Assembly: GCA_964023275.1 (NCBI GenBank)
Contig: OZ029918.1
Span: 13,416,855 to 13,480,854 of the forward strand
Direction: 5' to 3'
Length of the DNA stretch: 64,000 nucleotides
Source of the DNA: Norana najaformis
Lineage: Eukaryota; Annelida; Clitellata; Crassiclitellata; Hormogastridae
Shown here: positions 46,276 through 58,578 of the stretch, piece after piece
How the letters are laid out: every line of letters starts with the position of its first letter
Numbering within the stretch: position 1 is the first letter of the stretch
The notes under the pieces: model-generated
The model's input: only the letters and a program-made list of their open reading frames with translations
Databases searched by the model: none
What the model was told of the DNA's origin: nothing
Translations under genes and position numbers: made by a program

Positions 46276-49200
46276 CCAGATCAACAAACATGTAATCAAT
46301 CAGCAAGACTAGTTAGCCTGTAATCAGCCAACCATTTAATAAAAATTTTCAACCAGCCTTTATTGGAGGCTGACTTAAACCCTACTCAAGGTGACGTCAC
46401 ACTGCCTACCATTGCTGTTGGTATCATTATTGTTTGAAAAGTTCTATACGATAATTAGTATGAATGATACTTAAGTTACTGTTGGCCAAGCTACTGATAC
46501 ATGTTAAATATGTCAAAACTAACTCTTATCCAACTCAAAATTACCAAAAATCATATGCCAAATTTCGTCTTTGTTTGCTATCATGGTCATAAAGCGAAAT
46601 CGCAAAATGAAACAGATCTCTGACTTTCAGGTCTAATATCCCTGCAACTGTTCCATGTGTGTATAAATAACCAATGGAAAAATGTAGACCATTTATAGCT
46701 CTAATTACAGTAAACTTACTTATGTAGGATGAACGCTTGTTCTCAAACTTCCAACCACGTTAGTACTATTGTAATTTTGTGCCTGTGGTACACATAGAAG
46801 TTTTCTGATGGAAATTTTGCTCTTGTGGCACGCAAAAGGTTAAAGTTCTCTAGTTAGTGATGTGTTATCAGAAAGGCACAAAGGGTGCGCAAATGCAATG
46901 AAACTAGAGTAGTTATACTTCACAAGTCTAGGAGCCATATTTATAAACGAGTACCAGTAACTGACATGCTAAACATTAATAAAAACATATTTACTCCAAA
47001 ATGCAGTGACTGCACAAAATTAACAGGTAATGAATGATTCGTGTGCACTCTGAACTGCTTGAGGGATCCAACAATATAGCTAGAAGGGCATTCCGTAATT
47101 GCTGATCTCACCACTCTATTTAGGAAACCTTTAAATTAATGCAACCCCACTCACTTAATAGTTTAGCAACAATTTTGCGTTGTAGCAGTGGACTGCCTGG
47201 TTCAAATTGCAAAAGCAGAACTTGTCCAATACTAAATGCAGAAGTCAACTGGAAATTTTGTAATGCCTTCCAGTTGTAATTCACCAATAATTCTTTATAA
47301 TATGTTTCATTGTAATATGAGTTTTGTTGTTATGTCGTCAGATGTGTGGATCCTAGTTTATAACGTCACCTCTGTACAACGTAACCTCAATGTGGTGATG
47401 TTTAATAAAGTTCTTGATAAGGCTCCAAAAAGGCAGCATTATAAAGAACTTCAAGTGTATGTTAAAACGCCTTAATGCTGCTGAAGTACTGCGCCGTTTA
47501 GCCAGTACTAAGTTGGCTAATGTATGCATATGTAGGTTATACAAAACAGCTGTTACAATCTCCAAACAGTTATCAGTAACTTTCATCCAAGTGGATGTAC
47601 AAGCCTTGTCCTGATCTTCTGGAATGTTTCTTTCCAGAAGATATGGCAATTGGTTATGAGAATTCAGAGACACTGATAGGTATAGGATGAGAAAACTGAT
47701 GCAAGAAAGACTTTGCGATGTATCAGAAGAAGTATCCCTGCAATTAAAATTTTTGACAAGATTATGCTGGGATGCACATTAGTACCCAACATACAATTTT
47801 ACAGTAACACAGTTACTTGTAAAGCCACTCCCAGGAAGGTAGCTGCTGGTAAATTAAGGTAACCTAAGGCAAGAAACATTCTATCATCCTATCAAGCATA
47901 TGTGGTTCATGCTTAGCCCATTGTAAGCATCATCATCAGCAAGGTGAAAAGCCATTTAGTCTGCCAACGAAATAAGATACAGTAAAAAGCCATCTAATTT
48001 CCATTGCACTGGCTCTAAAGCACAAACCAGCATCTGACGGTGCAACATCAAGCTGAAAGTTGGGTCAATTTCCAGATAAGTCTACTAAGACGCAGAGGCA
48101 GTGGTGCAGAGGTCAGCTGAGAAAGGTAAATATTTAGTCGATTCAAAATGAGATCAAGGACCTGGCTTAATAAACAGTTACAGGAAAGTTCCAGTGAGTT
48201 CAACCAGAAACTGAAAAGCTAGTTGACCCAGAACAGTTAATCCATTCTCTTATTTCACTCAATTATTCCATTTCTGTCAAAAACAGCAGAGAGAAAAATG
48301 CACTACTGACGTCAAGAGTCTTTTGAAGCACAAACAGCTAAAGAATAACAGGAAAACTTTTCATATGGATAACATAGCTCTGTAGTAATTGTTCATCATG
48401 ATCCATGGGCCGAGAGCCCATAGGTGTCCACTGCATGCATTGTGATTAGTAACTGTTATTTCACATGATATACTGGGAACTGAAATGCAGGCAAAAAGTG
48501 AAAATCCAACATGAGGACTGTTAGCCATCATTGTGAGGTTCTTAAAAGGCATTATACAAATTTCTAATATTACACATGAATTCCATCAGCATAAAGTAAT
48601 TTACCACACAACCCCCTCAACAGCAATCTAAACAATAGGAAAACCTTTTGTAATGAATTCCATGGCTTTGAGACAACTTACCAGTTCAAAAAGACTCAGT
48701 TCTGAACCCCAAACACAGCCACAAATTCCAACACATTACCAATGTGCCATCAACATGCAAGCAGTCAAAGCACAATGCATTTGAGTACAGTGGCTTGTGA
48801 AAAAACGCCTACATCTTTCAGCCTACAGAAATGCTGTCCCCAAGTCTGAGTTTGGCTTTTAACTGTTCTCACGACACAAAGGTGACGCATACCTGTGCCG
48901 AGTGAAGCGAAACGTTTGAAGACAACTCTCCAGCAACTTATGTGAAGTCAAAAACAGAACAGGACACACTGTCTAATAACATCTACTCAGGTAAGCACTG
49001 AAAACAATATCGTCTAATAACTACAGACCTCCGGATAGATGAAATAACTCTTTTGTCCAAGGTAAGAAGCACTGGTAAAAAATATAATGAATGCAGAGCA
49101 AAGGATGGCCATAACAGTACCTTTTTTCAAGGTAAGAAGCATTACCTACAATACAACAAAAGACCTACATGCGGATATTATCGATGCACTTATAACAGTA

Positions 49201-50983
49201 CATGTCCGTAATAAGTGCCGTAAATTTTTCAGTTACTCAATGGGACATTCTCAAGGGCCGCTAAACTGGGATAGGTTAATGAATTTATATGACTACAGGC
49301 AACTATTTATTCTAAAAATATGTTTATCACCTCTTATCCTCTGTCAAACTTAAGACACATTGACAACAGTGTAATAAAACACAAGGCTGCACAAAGCCTT
49401 TTATGGTCATATAAAAAATACACTTATCTGCAACTCAGTAAGATCCGTTAAAGTGTGTCCTGGAGGTTGTGGGATTCCTAAAGTGCAAACTAAAAATATT
49501 TTCTCCTGTTTTGTGCTACAGCACTGAAGGGAGTTGCAAAGTTACCATGAAATATGTTCAGAATGTATGTAAAAGGACCATGAAATGACAAAGGTACCTT
49601 ATGGAGAAGCGACATGAAAGGCAGCCAAAAGAGACATAAATGAGACAAATCAATTTTAAACATCTTAGCACTACTGGGCCATAAAAGGCAGGTAAAGGTT
49701 TAAACTATAAAACACAAACAACCCTTTGTCAAATTTTCAAGTAACACTGGATAGCAACCAGATCAGCTTTAGAAAACAGCATAATAAAAAGTTTTTAAAC
49801 CATTCTGAAAAAACTTACCAAATTCTCAGATAAGAATAACCAAATATCACATCTGACTCAGAAGGAAAAGCAAGATAAAGTAAGGTAATGTCACTGATCA
49901 TCTTTTACAGTAACGAACAGTGTAGGAAACAACCAAATTTAGGCACAGAGATGTATGTTCCAAGAAAAAGTTATCTTGCGCTGTAAGAGACTCTCTTATG
50001 ATATACTGGTGGTGATTGCATGGCACAATAAGACAGGAACACAGGTGGCAACATGAACCGTAAGAGATGGCATTTTCTACATACAGGATAGCAGCACCCG
50101 TAGACAACGCTGATTCATGCTTGCTAGAGTTGATCAATAGCAAGCCTCTGGGACTGCACAACAGGATAATGGTGTCACAGACTACATAAATAACTAGAAG
50201 GAGGGCCGGTGAACAGACTGTTGGTCTTTTGCACAACCAGCAGTTATGCTGACTATCCCAGATGTTGCAAGATGTTTACGGGTATCATACCGGTACAGGG
50301 CATTCACTAAAAGCAACCAGGTGTGACTGACCAAGTGTAAAAAATATGCTATCATGGAAAATGTTGATACATTCAGATGTGGTATGACAAGAAAACAGTC
50401 GGCTGAAAAGCAGGATTTTAAATAAAAATTCAAAATCACAGTAGTGCAGTGATCTCTGCATTCAACACCATGAAACTGCTCAATTCCCAGATGTGATGCA
50501 GCAAAAGTTGTTCTGATAAGGTAAGTCAATTTACTGTAGATGTTGAAAAGTTATGAAGGTCAGTTGAGAAGTAAATCAATTCAGGTACGTCAATTCCAGA
50601 GTAAAAATCATGGATCAGCTGTCAGTTATCATGACATCAGACAGTAAATGCACTAACAAGATCTACCCAGTATATTGGTACCAACATTGGCAACAAGATT
50701 TGTAATGATACAGATCTTGGCAGCACTGGTAAACTGGAAATGTGTCTGCCTTTCACCGTTCAGAGTTATTGGTGAACAAAAAATGCCGTCAAGCAGAAAG
50801 GTAACCTAGTTCAGTTACTGGTTGGCAGCCTATTGAATTTATGCAGCCTCACTTATTATTGAGTAACTTACCACTTAGTTGTATACTACCTCATTTAGAT
50901 TATTTAAAAACCCATGTGCCCATATTTAAGTCTTGTAAATTGTATCTTGCTTACCATGCTTCCTTCACTTTCATTTCTTTTTA
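46276..50983. other. Long stretch without a secure gene
   Basis: Several strong donor-like sites on the plus strand (49009 CTCAG/GTAAGC, 49057 and 49127 CCAAG/TCAAG + GTAAGAAGCA, 50520 ATAAG/GTAAGT, 50795 GAAAG/GTAACC) suggest transcription, but the upstream frames are short. Two minus-strand ORFs of ~110 codons (49898-50236, 50194-50529) have no recognisable content. Confidence 0.3.
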
Positions 50984-51183
50984 CAGTTAAAAAATCCAAT
51001 AAGCTGTTAGCCGATGTAAGATTGGTTAATATCTATTGTTACTCAGTGCTGCATGAGACAAACAGAACATCTTATCCTTTCCGCATCTCAGACGCACACA
51101 TCTTCTATACTATTTATGACAGTTATTTTGAGAAAGATAAATTTAAAAACATAGCAAGTGAAGTGCCAAAAGTGAGAGGCTGA
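50984..51183 (+). CDS. Candidate terminal exon of an unknown gene
   Basis: It begins after an excellent acceptor (CATTTCTTTTTACAG, ending 50983) in phase 1 and reads KKSNKLLADVRLVNIYCYSV.. to a TGA at 51181. An upstream candidate ending in phase 1 at 49009 could join to it, but this is not established. A GAAGAAGAAGAAG run follows the stop, which could also mean a LINE 3' end. Confidence 0.3.
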
Positions 51184-51246
51184 CTTGAAGAAGAAGAAGT
51201 TCACAAGACTGTCTGTACTTTCCAGGATTAACTGAGAAGAATTTAC

Positions 51247-51381
51247 CTGGGTCTAAACTATCAGTCCCTTCCACATCACTTTTCATTCTTTCCTGCATGT
51301 TATTTTGTTTAATTTCCTTTCTATCACATGAAGCCACATACTTCTGCCATACTTCAGCAAATTTCAACACTGCTCTACGCT
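51247..51381 (-). CDS. Candidate internal exon of a minus-strand gene
   Basis: 135 nt, phase 1 in and out, acceptor GATAAATGTCCAG, donor CCAG then GTAAAT. It reads RRAVLKFAEVWQKYVASCDR, then KEIKQNNMQERMKSDVEGTD. The coding look is good, but no partner exon was found. The next gene to the right is on the opposite strand, so a parent gene would have to span it, with its 5' end possibly near 55190. Confidence 0.4.
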
Positions 51382-51775
51382 CTGGACATTTATCACGAAG
51401 AAATTAGACACAATAATGGAACCAAAATATCATAACTCAAAAGTAGTAGTATTTGAACAAAGACTTCTAAAAATCTAGGGTTCCTCGGGTTTTTGCTTTA
51501 TCAACTCTAAAACATTGATCTAATCAACTTTAGTACTTGCTAGTGAAATGCAGGAATTCAAAGATTTATCCAATACAGTGCTACATAAATGCCTAGATAT
51601 ATATAACATACACAAATACAAACATAAATACATACTTAAATATATACATACATAGGCCTACATACACAGAATGCTACTGCTAATGACAGTCTTGCAGATC
51701 TTAAAGGACATGAGTCATCATGAGCTACATAGTTTAACTACATCTTCAAAGTGTTGAAACTTGCTAGACAATTGC
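51382..51775. other. Upstream region of the secreted glycoprotein
   Basis: Includes an ATAC/ATAT-rich run (51590-51670). No coding signal. Confidence 0.4.
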
Positions 51776-51783
51776 TATATAAA
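51776..51783 (+). promoter_or_regulatory. Possible TATA box (TATATAAA)
   Basis: Lies 67 bases before the ATG at 51850. The AG after CTTCTGTTTCAC (51799) could instead be a splice acceptor for a 5'UTR exon, so the two readings compete. Confidence 0.4.
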
Positions 51784-51849
51784 CACTTCTGTTTCACAGA
51801 TTTCTCTGCACCTGACGTCTAGCCAGTAGACACAGAAGCTACATCAGTC

Positions 51850-53916
51850 ATGCCAAGGCAACTCTTGCTCGCTGTCTTAGCAGTTCTAAACTTGGATATC
51901 GTGGTTGGCATCTGCTCATTTCCAGTCTATGCCACCAGACATCCTCGGTGGGAAACGAGGATGTCGCTTGAGCGTTATCTGATTGGGGCATACTGGACTT
52001 TCAACAAAACAACTGCCGAATTTACTGACTTGCTGACACAGAAACAGGCGCCATACAAGTACAGCTGCTACTCAGCAGTCAGTTCTGATGTGTTCCTCAT
52101 GACACTGCAGCTTCAACATGACCCAAATGAGTCATCCCAACAAAATAACCCATCAACTGGAGACAATAATCTGAAAATTTACATGTGTGTAAAGTTTTTT
52201 GAGCATAGCATGAGTGTTGTGCAGCTTAAACTGTCGGAACTGTCATTGCTTGCACCAACAGAAATACTTTGTGGAGGTGATCGTTCATCTTGGGATGATC
52301 AGATTTTGGTGTGGCCACGAATGGAAAGATATGAAACATGCCCAATCACTGGAGGTTTCCAATTTTCTATGACAGATCACTCTGTTGGGATCAAACTCTG
52401 TGCCAACTCATACTTGCCTCCAGCTTTTGAAAGTGAATGCATTGAGGAGGAAGGAATGAACATAGACTTTCGGAATTTTCAGTGTCGAGGGGGACTCGGC
52501 ATGCAGGCAAACCAGAGACTGTTTTGTCTTGGGAGTTGGGTGGAGGGAAACTTCACATTTTCTGTGACTACCAACCAGGATGAAACTTGGCCAAAAGTAT
52601 GGATGCTAAGATTTCCATTAAAGATGCAAGACCACTTTGATGTTGAAATCCTGACTGAGATAAAGGTGGTAACTATGGAAAGAGTTGAATTGTCTACCGA
52701 CCACTACACCTTACATATGACCAGAACACAATTTACAACTATGTGTGAAGACGAAGCAGTACATTGTACCAACTGTAGCAACGACAACACTATTAAGTAC
52801 TGCCAGAAATCCTGTGATGCTTGTCCCAGCAGTCCACCAAGCAACTTTTCAAACACCACAATTGGAAGCTGGCTTCAGGTTTCGAGCAGTGGAACACAAA
52901 ACGTAAACATATCGACATCAGTCATGACTGTTGGAAAGACCTCATTTTCTCACCTTAACCTTGATATAAAAAACTGGTATAGTACAAAAGACAGAAAGGC
53001 ACTGGCAATCACATTCAATAATGGATGTAGACCAAGATATTTATGCGCAGACTTTGTTCAAAAGAGTGAATCTGTACTTCAATACCGTCTTAGCCAGTAT
53101 GTATCATGGCCTCACTCACTCCCAATGACTGCAGATGACATATGCAATGAAAACCTCTTTTCTGAGAGCAAAACTCAACTGCCAACTACCAGTAAGAAAG
53201 GAACCCATAAATACAAGGCCATTATCAAAAATGAGGATCTTCCACATTCCACGACTCGGTGTGGGTTTGGTCGTGGGCATTTCCACCTTACAGCTCATTT
53301 GCCATCTGGCAGAAACTGCACAACACTCATAGACTCATGCAGAAGTGAGTCAGAGACATTGTTTCAACTGGTTACATCTTCAGATTGTGATGACAGATTT
53401 AACGTTGGAATAGAGCACCACTGTTTGGCATCTTTTACAGATGACACAAATGGAGACCTGGTCGTTATTACAGAAACTGATGGTAAGAACGCAGTCTACT
53501 GTTGGGTTCTGCACAAAGAAGAGTGGGAGTCAAGGCCACGGCTTTTTCTTACATATGCTGCCGACTGTAATTCAGATGTTATCAAGTACATTCTGTATGC
53601 TAACTACACAGAGTATTTGGCATACTTTGATATCGCGGCAGGGCCTGGTCTCCTTGGCAGTTACAGTTGCATGGAAGACATCAGCTCACGATTTAACTTG
53701 TCCAAGACCACAACTCCACAGACCAGAACAATACAGGATAAACCATCAATGAGTTCTACTCTTCAGCCAACTACACCAACTCAGCAGGAACCAATTCAAG
53801 AAAATGTACAAGCCCCACATTACAACTCTCAGATAAACGTAGGGCAACCATGCATGCAAACCAATATTTTTGTTTTCTTGACAGTTATGTTCTGTGCTGT
53901 TTCAGTCATTATGTAG
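51850..53916 (+). CDS. Secreted, probably GPI-anchored, Cys-rich glycoprotein (688 aa)
   Basis: One uninterrupted coding exon. Residues 1-21 form a signal peptide (LLLAVLAVLNLDIVVG). The mature protein begins with CSFPVYATRHPRW, the Cys-Phe-Pro opening typical of an invertebrate extracellular family whose members carry several tandem Cys-containing domains (I believe the DUF7042-7045 group in Pfam). Paired Cys recur roughly every 30-60 residues through ~620, in about four modules. At least ten N-glycosylation sequons are visible (NKT, NES, NFT, NCS, NFS, NTT, NIS, NCT, NYT, NLS). A Thr/Pro/Gln-rich stalk (~625-660) leads to a hydrophobic C-terminus, IFVFLTVMFCAVSVIM, that ends the protein and suits a GPI-attachment signal. 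It probably acts at the cell surface; the ligand is unknown. The family name is from memory. AATAAA at 54377. Confidence 0.85.
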   Translation: MPRQLLLAVLAVLNLDIVVGICSFPVYATRHPRWETRMSLERYLIGAYWTFNKTTAEFTDLLTQKQAPYKYSCYSAVSSDVFLMTLQLQHDPNESSQQNNPSTGDNNLKIYMCVKFFEHSMSVVQLKLSELSLLAPTEILCGGDRSSWDDQILVWPRMERYETCPITGGFQFSMTDHSVGIKLCANSYLPPAFESECIEEEGMNIDFRNFQCRGGLGMQANQRLFCLGSWVEGNFTFSVTTNQDETWPKVWMLRFPLKMQDHFDVEILTEIKVVTMERVELSTDHYTLHMTRTQFTTMCEDEAVHCTNCSNDNTIKYCQKSCDACPSSPPSNFSNTTIGSWLQVSSSGTQNVNISTSVMTVGKTSFSHLNLDIKNWYSTKDRKALAITFNNGCRPRYLCADFVQKSESVLQYRLSQYVSWPHSLPMTADDICNENLFSESKTQLPTTSKKGTHKYKAIIKNEDLPHSTTRCGFGRGHFHLTAHLPSGRNCTTLIDSCRSESETLFQLVTSSDCDDRFNVGIEHHCLASFTDDTNGDLVVITETDGKNAVYCWVLHKEEWESRPRLFLTYAADCNSDVIKYILYANYTEYLAYFDIAAGPGLLGSYSCMEDISSRFNLSKTTTPQTRTIQDKPSMSSTLQPTTPTQQEPIQENVQAPHYNSQINVGQPCMQTNIFVFLTVMFCAVSVIM

Positions 53917-54376
53917 AAGAAAGTTTAGTGGAAACTTGAAAATCATCACTAATTCTTATCATATTTGTGCAAATGGTTTCAAGTAATACACAAGGATGCA
54001 CACATTAGTATTGAACTATAGTTTTGAATATCTGCTAAAAGTAGAGATTTTTGTATAGTACTCTAATTCGTCTGTAATGAGTTTTGATACCTAGTTTTGC
54101 ATGACTGCACACAGGTGTTTTATTTCTTAAATTTGAACAAGAGAAACTAGATGTAATTACAATGAAAGACTTTCATATGAATAACAGACACAGTAACTCC
54201 TTTACTGCATGACTCACTGGTCAAGTTTTTACGCGTATTTAGAAAAAACTTTTTATATGGCTTCTGAAGGAATGCCACTCAGTAATGCACTGCAGATTGT
54301 ACAGATATTTGATAATATAAATCAACAGGAGTTTCAAAGATGTTTTAAATTTAGATTCTAATGAGATCAAAACGTA

Positions 54377-54382
54377 AATAAA
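54377..54382 (+). terminator. Candidate polyadenylation signal AATAAA
   Basis: 460 bases downstream of the stop of the secreted glycoprotein gene, on the same strand. Confidence 0.5.
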
Positions 54383-55190
54383 AAAAATTAGGGCTTGATC
54401 TGAAGATCACTCAAAAGGATATCAATTAGCACACCGTTCCTTGTTGGATATGAGGTTACATTTTTAAACTCTTCCAGACTTGGAAGAGTTTTTTCTTCTA
54501 AATAGACATAGTAAAGGAACTTTTGACAAAACTAGTGTATAATTTTAAACAGAAGATTTGGGGCATGATGCTGACAACAACATTAATCTGTCTCATTAAC
54601 TGTTATAAAACTGTCTTGACAAATATCTCTGTTAATAATTTCTGATTTCTACATATTTACAACCACATTTCTTGTGGTAATTAAAATTCTTATTTACGTA
54701 AATGTACATGAAATGCAAGCAAAATGCACCCCTTATAAAACTGTTCTCTTTCTTTAATTCTTTTGGAAGCGGAAAAGCCAAAAATAGATACCACTTCTGA
54801 ATTAGGAGTGGCCCGTAAACGTAACTTGAGTTCCTAATTCCACGCCTCTGATTATCTTCCACAGAAATTTTTAAAATGTTCTAAAATCCACTGACGAAAG
54901 TTATCCCATTCATCGAAACTATATTCTGTGCTTTTTTAAGAACATGCCCATTTAAACTACCGCTATAAAACTTTGACGCGTTTTGTTCTCACAACGATCA
55001 GAAGCCTCTTATCTCGAGCCGCGACCTAAAAGGAATTAAGTATTCAAAAAACAGCACAATACCAGAAAACGTTTACGCCTCTAACTCAACACTACAGACT
55101 CGGTATTCTAAACTCAATTTTTTTCTTAAAAATACCTTTCTGTCAAATCTTCTTTATCGTCAACAGCGATCTCCCATAAAGGAACTTAGA

Positions 55191-55200
55191 GCGGAAGTGA
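55191..55200. promoter_or_regulatory. ETS/GABP-like site (GCGGAAGTGA) in a possible promoter
   Basis: The surrounding 54990-55400 is relatively CpG-rich for this window. Outward on the plus strand, ACAATGAAG then GTAAAA (~55393) could end a first exon; outward on the minus strand, GACAGAAAG then GTATTT (~55138) could end another. A bidirectional promoter is therefore possible. Confidence 0.35.
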
Positions 55201-55400
55201 CCTCAATCTGACCTGACCTATTTTGACGCGAGAATGTTTACATTTTTGTGGTTTCAAGGTTTGTGGACCAAAATGTTCAGTCAGCTACAAATTAAAAGAC
55301 GCTAGCAGCTTTAAAAGTTCAAGTACACCGATTGGTAGTGCGTTGGTGCTAGTGGGTGGATGGATGGATGCGTTGTAGACTAACAATGAAGGTAAAATTT

Positions 55401-56335
55401 TTCGTATCTACTGAAATCTTCCTATCATCGTCTTTCTATTCGTGATGTGAGAGCCTGTAGGCCGCATATGTCCACGACATTTAATCGTTTCACGGCCGTG
55501 GTGTGGTGACCCAGGCGTTGCCCAAGCAGGTTGAACCTTTTTAACGTCCCGAATTAATTGCGCGATTACCCATATTGTTTGAGCGTTCCAGATTCATTGC
55601 ATCCGTGAAGGGCACAGGGTCGGTGGGACTGAGCGAATGGTTCTGGAGTGTTTTCTGGTAGAAGTTTCCGATCGATGGGCAGCTACACCCGAAAAGCTTA
55701 TTCTTCAGCACATTCTGATGGGAACGCATATAGTCTCCGATGGATGGATGACGCACGCGATTATGGGTAGAATAATTTGGGGCGCTTGAGCGAAAGTAGG
55801 GGCCATATGACGGATTCGATCGGTTAAATCCACCAAAGTATAACATTATGGCCACCCCACACAGCGACAGAAAGCAGGTGGCTGTGCTTTAGCCCAGTTA
55901 TCGATTAAAAAATAAGTAAGTAAGTAAAAAGTTACCTGTTGTAGTGATAGATGGATGGAAGGATAGAGAGCCTAGAACTTAGGACTTGGAATTTTCATGC
56001 ATTCTGTTGTTGTGTTCAAACACAACTTCGTAGAGCTGACTCATGATGAAGTACACACAAAACATGAAGAAAGTGTGGATGCGCATCAAACACAAAATGA
56101 AGAGACAATAATTATTTGGCACAAGTCACAATTTATTTCCAACACATTTCAAGGAGTTTTTCAGGTGCAGCGAATTTTGTAGCGAAACACATTCGTAAAC
56201 ATTATTTTATGTATGTCACAAACTTACACTGCCTAATAATTAGAAATATAAATAGAAATATTTTGGAACAGCTCTGGTATTACTCTCTTACTTCTTTATT
56301 GTATAATTATTGGCACTTGTAACAGTTTCTCACAT
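55401..56335. other. Stretch with no recognised gene
   Basis: A 104-codon minus-strand frame (55541-55855) is unassigned. A short GTAA microsatellite lies at 55913-55926. If the first exon near 55380 is real, this is intron. Confidence 0.35.
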
Positions 56336-56470
56336 TGTAATCATAATCGTAATTCTGAGATTTCTACAGCGCCCAATGAAAGCCGCGCCGCGGTGACCAG
56401 CTTATTCACAGGCGCTCAATCAAAACAAAATCGATAGGCAAAAGGGTTTGGTTCCAGGTCAAGATTGTGT
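56336..56470 (-). mobile_element. CR1/L2-like LINE 3' end (same subfamily as 34740)
   Basis: AATCATAATCGTAATTCTGA tail (reverse), TTTCTACAGCGCCCAATGAA and ATTCACAGGCGCTCAATC repeat the pattern at 35193-35280 and 40508-40612. Confidence 0.75.
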
Positions 56471-57084
56471 AGGGTGGCCACAATTATTGGTTTTTTTAAG
56501 GCTGATTTAACCAGCCGAATCCACCATTTTATCCGTTGATATTTCTTGTTCACGGCAAATAAATAATCTTATCTCAAGGTGCTTTTTCATTAAAATCAAA
56601 ATGATAGAATCTGAGTTGGATTTGTTACATTTGGCCTGTTGCTTGGCCCACTTCGTAATTTCCGAGTATTTTAACTTTGCCCACATGGCAGATTACCAGT
56701 TTCTAACTTTGCTAGATCCACTTCCCACACCACCTTGCCTCTGGAAAGATCGCCCACCCAAATTCCACAAATTTGATGTTCTTCCTCCTTTTGTAGTTCA
56801 TTCACTGTCATCTTCCTCATGCTTCTCTAGCCGTCATTCCTCACGCTTACCATTCAAAACTGAAAGTCTCACCTCATCTATCTGATCTAATCTGTCCAAT
56901 CTGCTAAATTCCCATTTCTCTCAGCCTAAGAGCACAACGCGCTGTGACAGATCCTCTGTCTCCTTCCCTCTCTAGAATCTTGCAACCCAAACTTATTCTT
57001 CAAATGGTATCTGAGAACAGACCCTCGGACATTATTCAGTGCTCTTCAATAAGCTGGTGGCTTGTGCTTGGTTTTTAGGTAGTG
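56471..57084. other. Stretch with an unassigned ORF
   Basis: 56601-56885 is open (94 codons, plus) but its content is not recognised and splice sites are lacking. Confidence 0.3.
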
Positions 57085-57185
57085 CTTTAGAAATTTTCAG
57101 GATTTCAATAGAAAATTTTCAGGCAAGAAATCGATAACTCAATGCCCTAACCATTTGAACTATCTAGGCCATGTTCCATATTCGC
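57085..57185 (-). mobile_element. tRNA-derived SINE head
   Basis: The minus strand reads TGGCCTAGATAGTTCAAATG then GTTAGGGCATTGAG, an A-box-type beginning of a tRNA-derived SINE. Confidence 0.45.
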
Positions 57186-57959
57186 ACTGAGTTTGCCGCT
57201 AGTACACCCCAATCGAATGCCTTGTGAGGTCCAGTACCTAGTTGTTATGGAGTATGTTTGGAGTAATCCAGTGTCTAGTTTTGTGATATCCAGTGCAGAC
57301 TCAGTTACACATGGTCATAGGGTGACAAAGTCACCACAATTGATTGTTAATGAACTGCAGGTTAAGAGGACCATGGTGAACTACAGTAGTTTATGATTTA
57401 TTTAAGTCTTAATGTGCCTAGAAAGCTAAAATACATACACAGACTGCCTGGTGTGGAGACACTTGCCCTGTAGCCTGCTACCAGATGATTTAATCCAATT
57501 ACTTTGAAAGGCCACATTGCTGTCTTATTGTGAGCAAAAGTGATTTTGATGTAGTACCAGACAGTTTATGTTTCTGGTCACATTCACATCTACTGTTTCC
57601 AGACATTATTTTAAAGCCTGAAGCCCCTTCATTGGACGGCCAAGCCTGTCAGTATACAGCTGTTGTAAAGCTCAGATTAGCATGTTAGTGCATGGAAAAG
57701 ATTTGGCGTCTAGGGCCTTGCCCCAGACCCTGCATGCAGACTTGACACGCCCCAGACCCTCTCTGCCCTTGGAGTTTTGAGCAACTGCTTTGTGGCAGAA
57801 AGGGAAGGAAATGAGGAGAAGTCCCCAAATTACCTTGCTCCTAGGGGCCCCAATAACCCTTAATTTGGGCCTAGTCACTACCAAGAAAACTCATTATACA
57901 TGTTAAAATCCAAGTTAAGTCCGGTTGAAAAAACAGGTAAAAAATCAAGAAAACACAGA
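57186..57959. other. Intergenic stretch
   Basis: Nothing recognised. Confidence 0.4.
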
Positions 57960-58200
57960 CACAGCCTGCTGAAGAAATGAGTCCAGGAAAAGATGAGGTT
58001 TTAACTGAATCTGAAGGCCGAGACAGACTCTGCAGAGTGAATGTTTGCCACAGTGGCGTTCAGAGTGTGGGGGCCAGCAACAGAAAAGGCATTCCAAACA
58101 AGAGCTGTCCTTGTCCCCAGTACAGTTAGAGTGAAATGGTCAGATAGGTCGAATATTAAAAAGTCTTGAAAGCCAGCACAGGACAAAGATAGTGAGGTTA
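57960..58200 (-). mobile_element. CR1/L2-like LINE C-terminal fragment
   Basis: The minus strand gives ..TALVWNAFSVAGPHTLN, then ..ESVSAFRFS, then *NLIFSWTHFF (LKPHLFLDSFL in the next frame). These are the R.FSVAGP..WN / F...LK..LF tail blocks. Confidence 0.65.
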
Positions 58201-58578
58201 GCTGAAATTTAGAACACACAGACAAGTAGCTCGATCTTGCAAATTATTCTCTTTTCTGTGGGTAGCCAATGCAACGATTTTAAGACTGAAGGTAGATGTT
58301 CCTACTTTGGAATTTTATTGATGGTTGTGGGGGTTTTGGACCCTTTTAAGCTTCATTAAAGCTTCAAGTTACCTTTTGAAATACCCATAAGAAGCAAATT
58401 ACAATATTCAAGATGGTTGGAGACTAGGGCATTTTCCAGACAAACCAAGGCAGAAAAAGGGATGTGGTACCTAACCCTTTGGATGTCACAAAATTTATTT
58501 GATAGTGAGTGGGCTGATATTCATATTGAGTTAATATGTTCATGCTAAATAACTTTGTTGTATAATATATATATATAT

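Noticed and set aside
49898..50529. Two overlapping minus-strand ORFs of 111-112 codons
   Set aside because: Composition and lack of splice signals give no support; no recognisable domain. Possibly decayed repeat.
55541..55855. 104-codon minus-strand ORF in a CpG-richer stretch
   Set aside because: No homology recognised, no clear promoter or exon structure; kept only as an unassigned frame.
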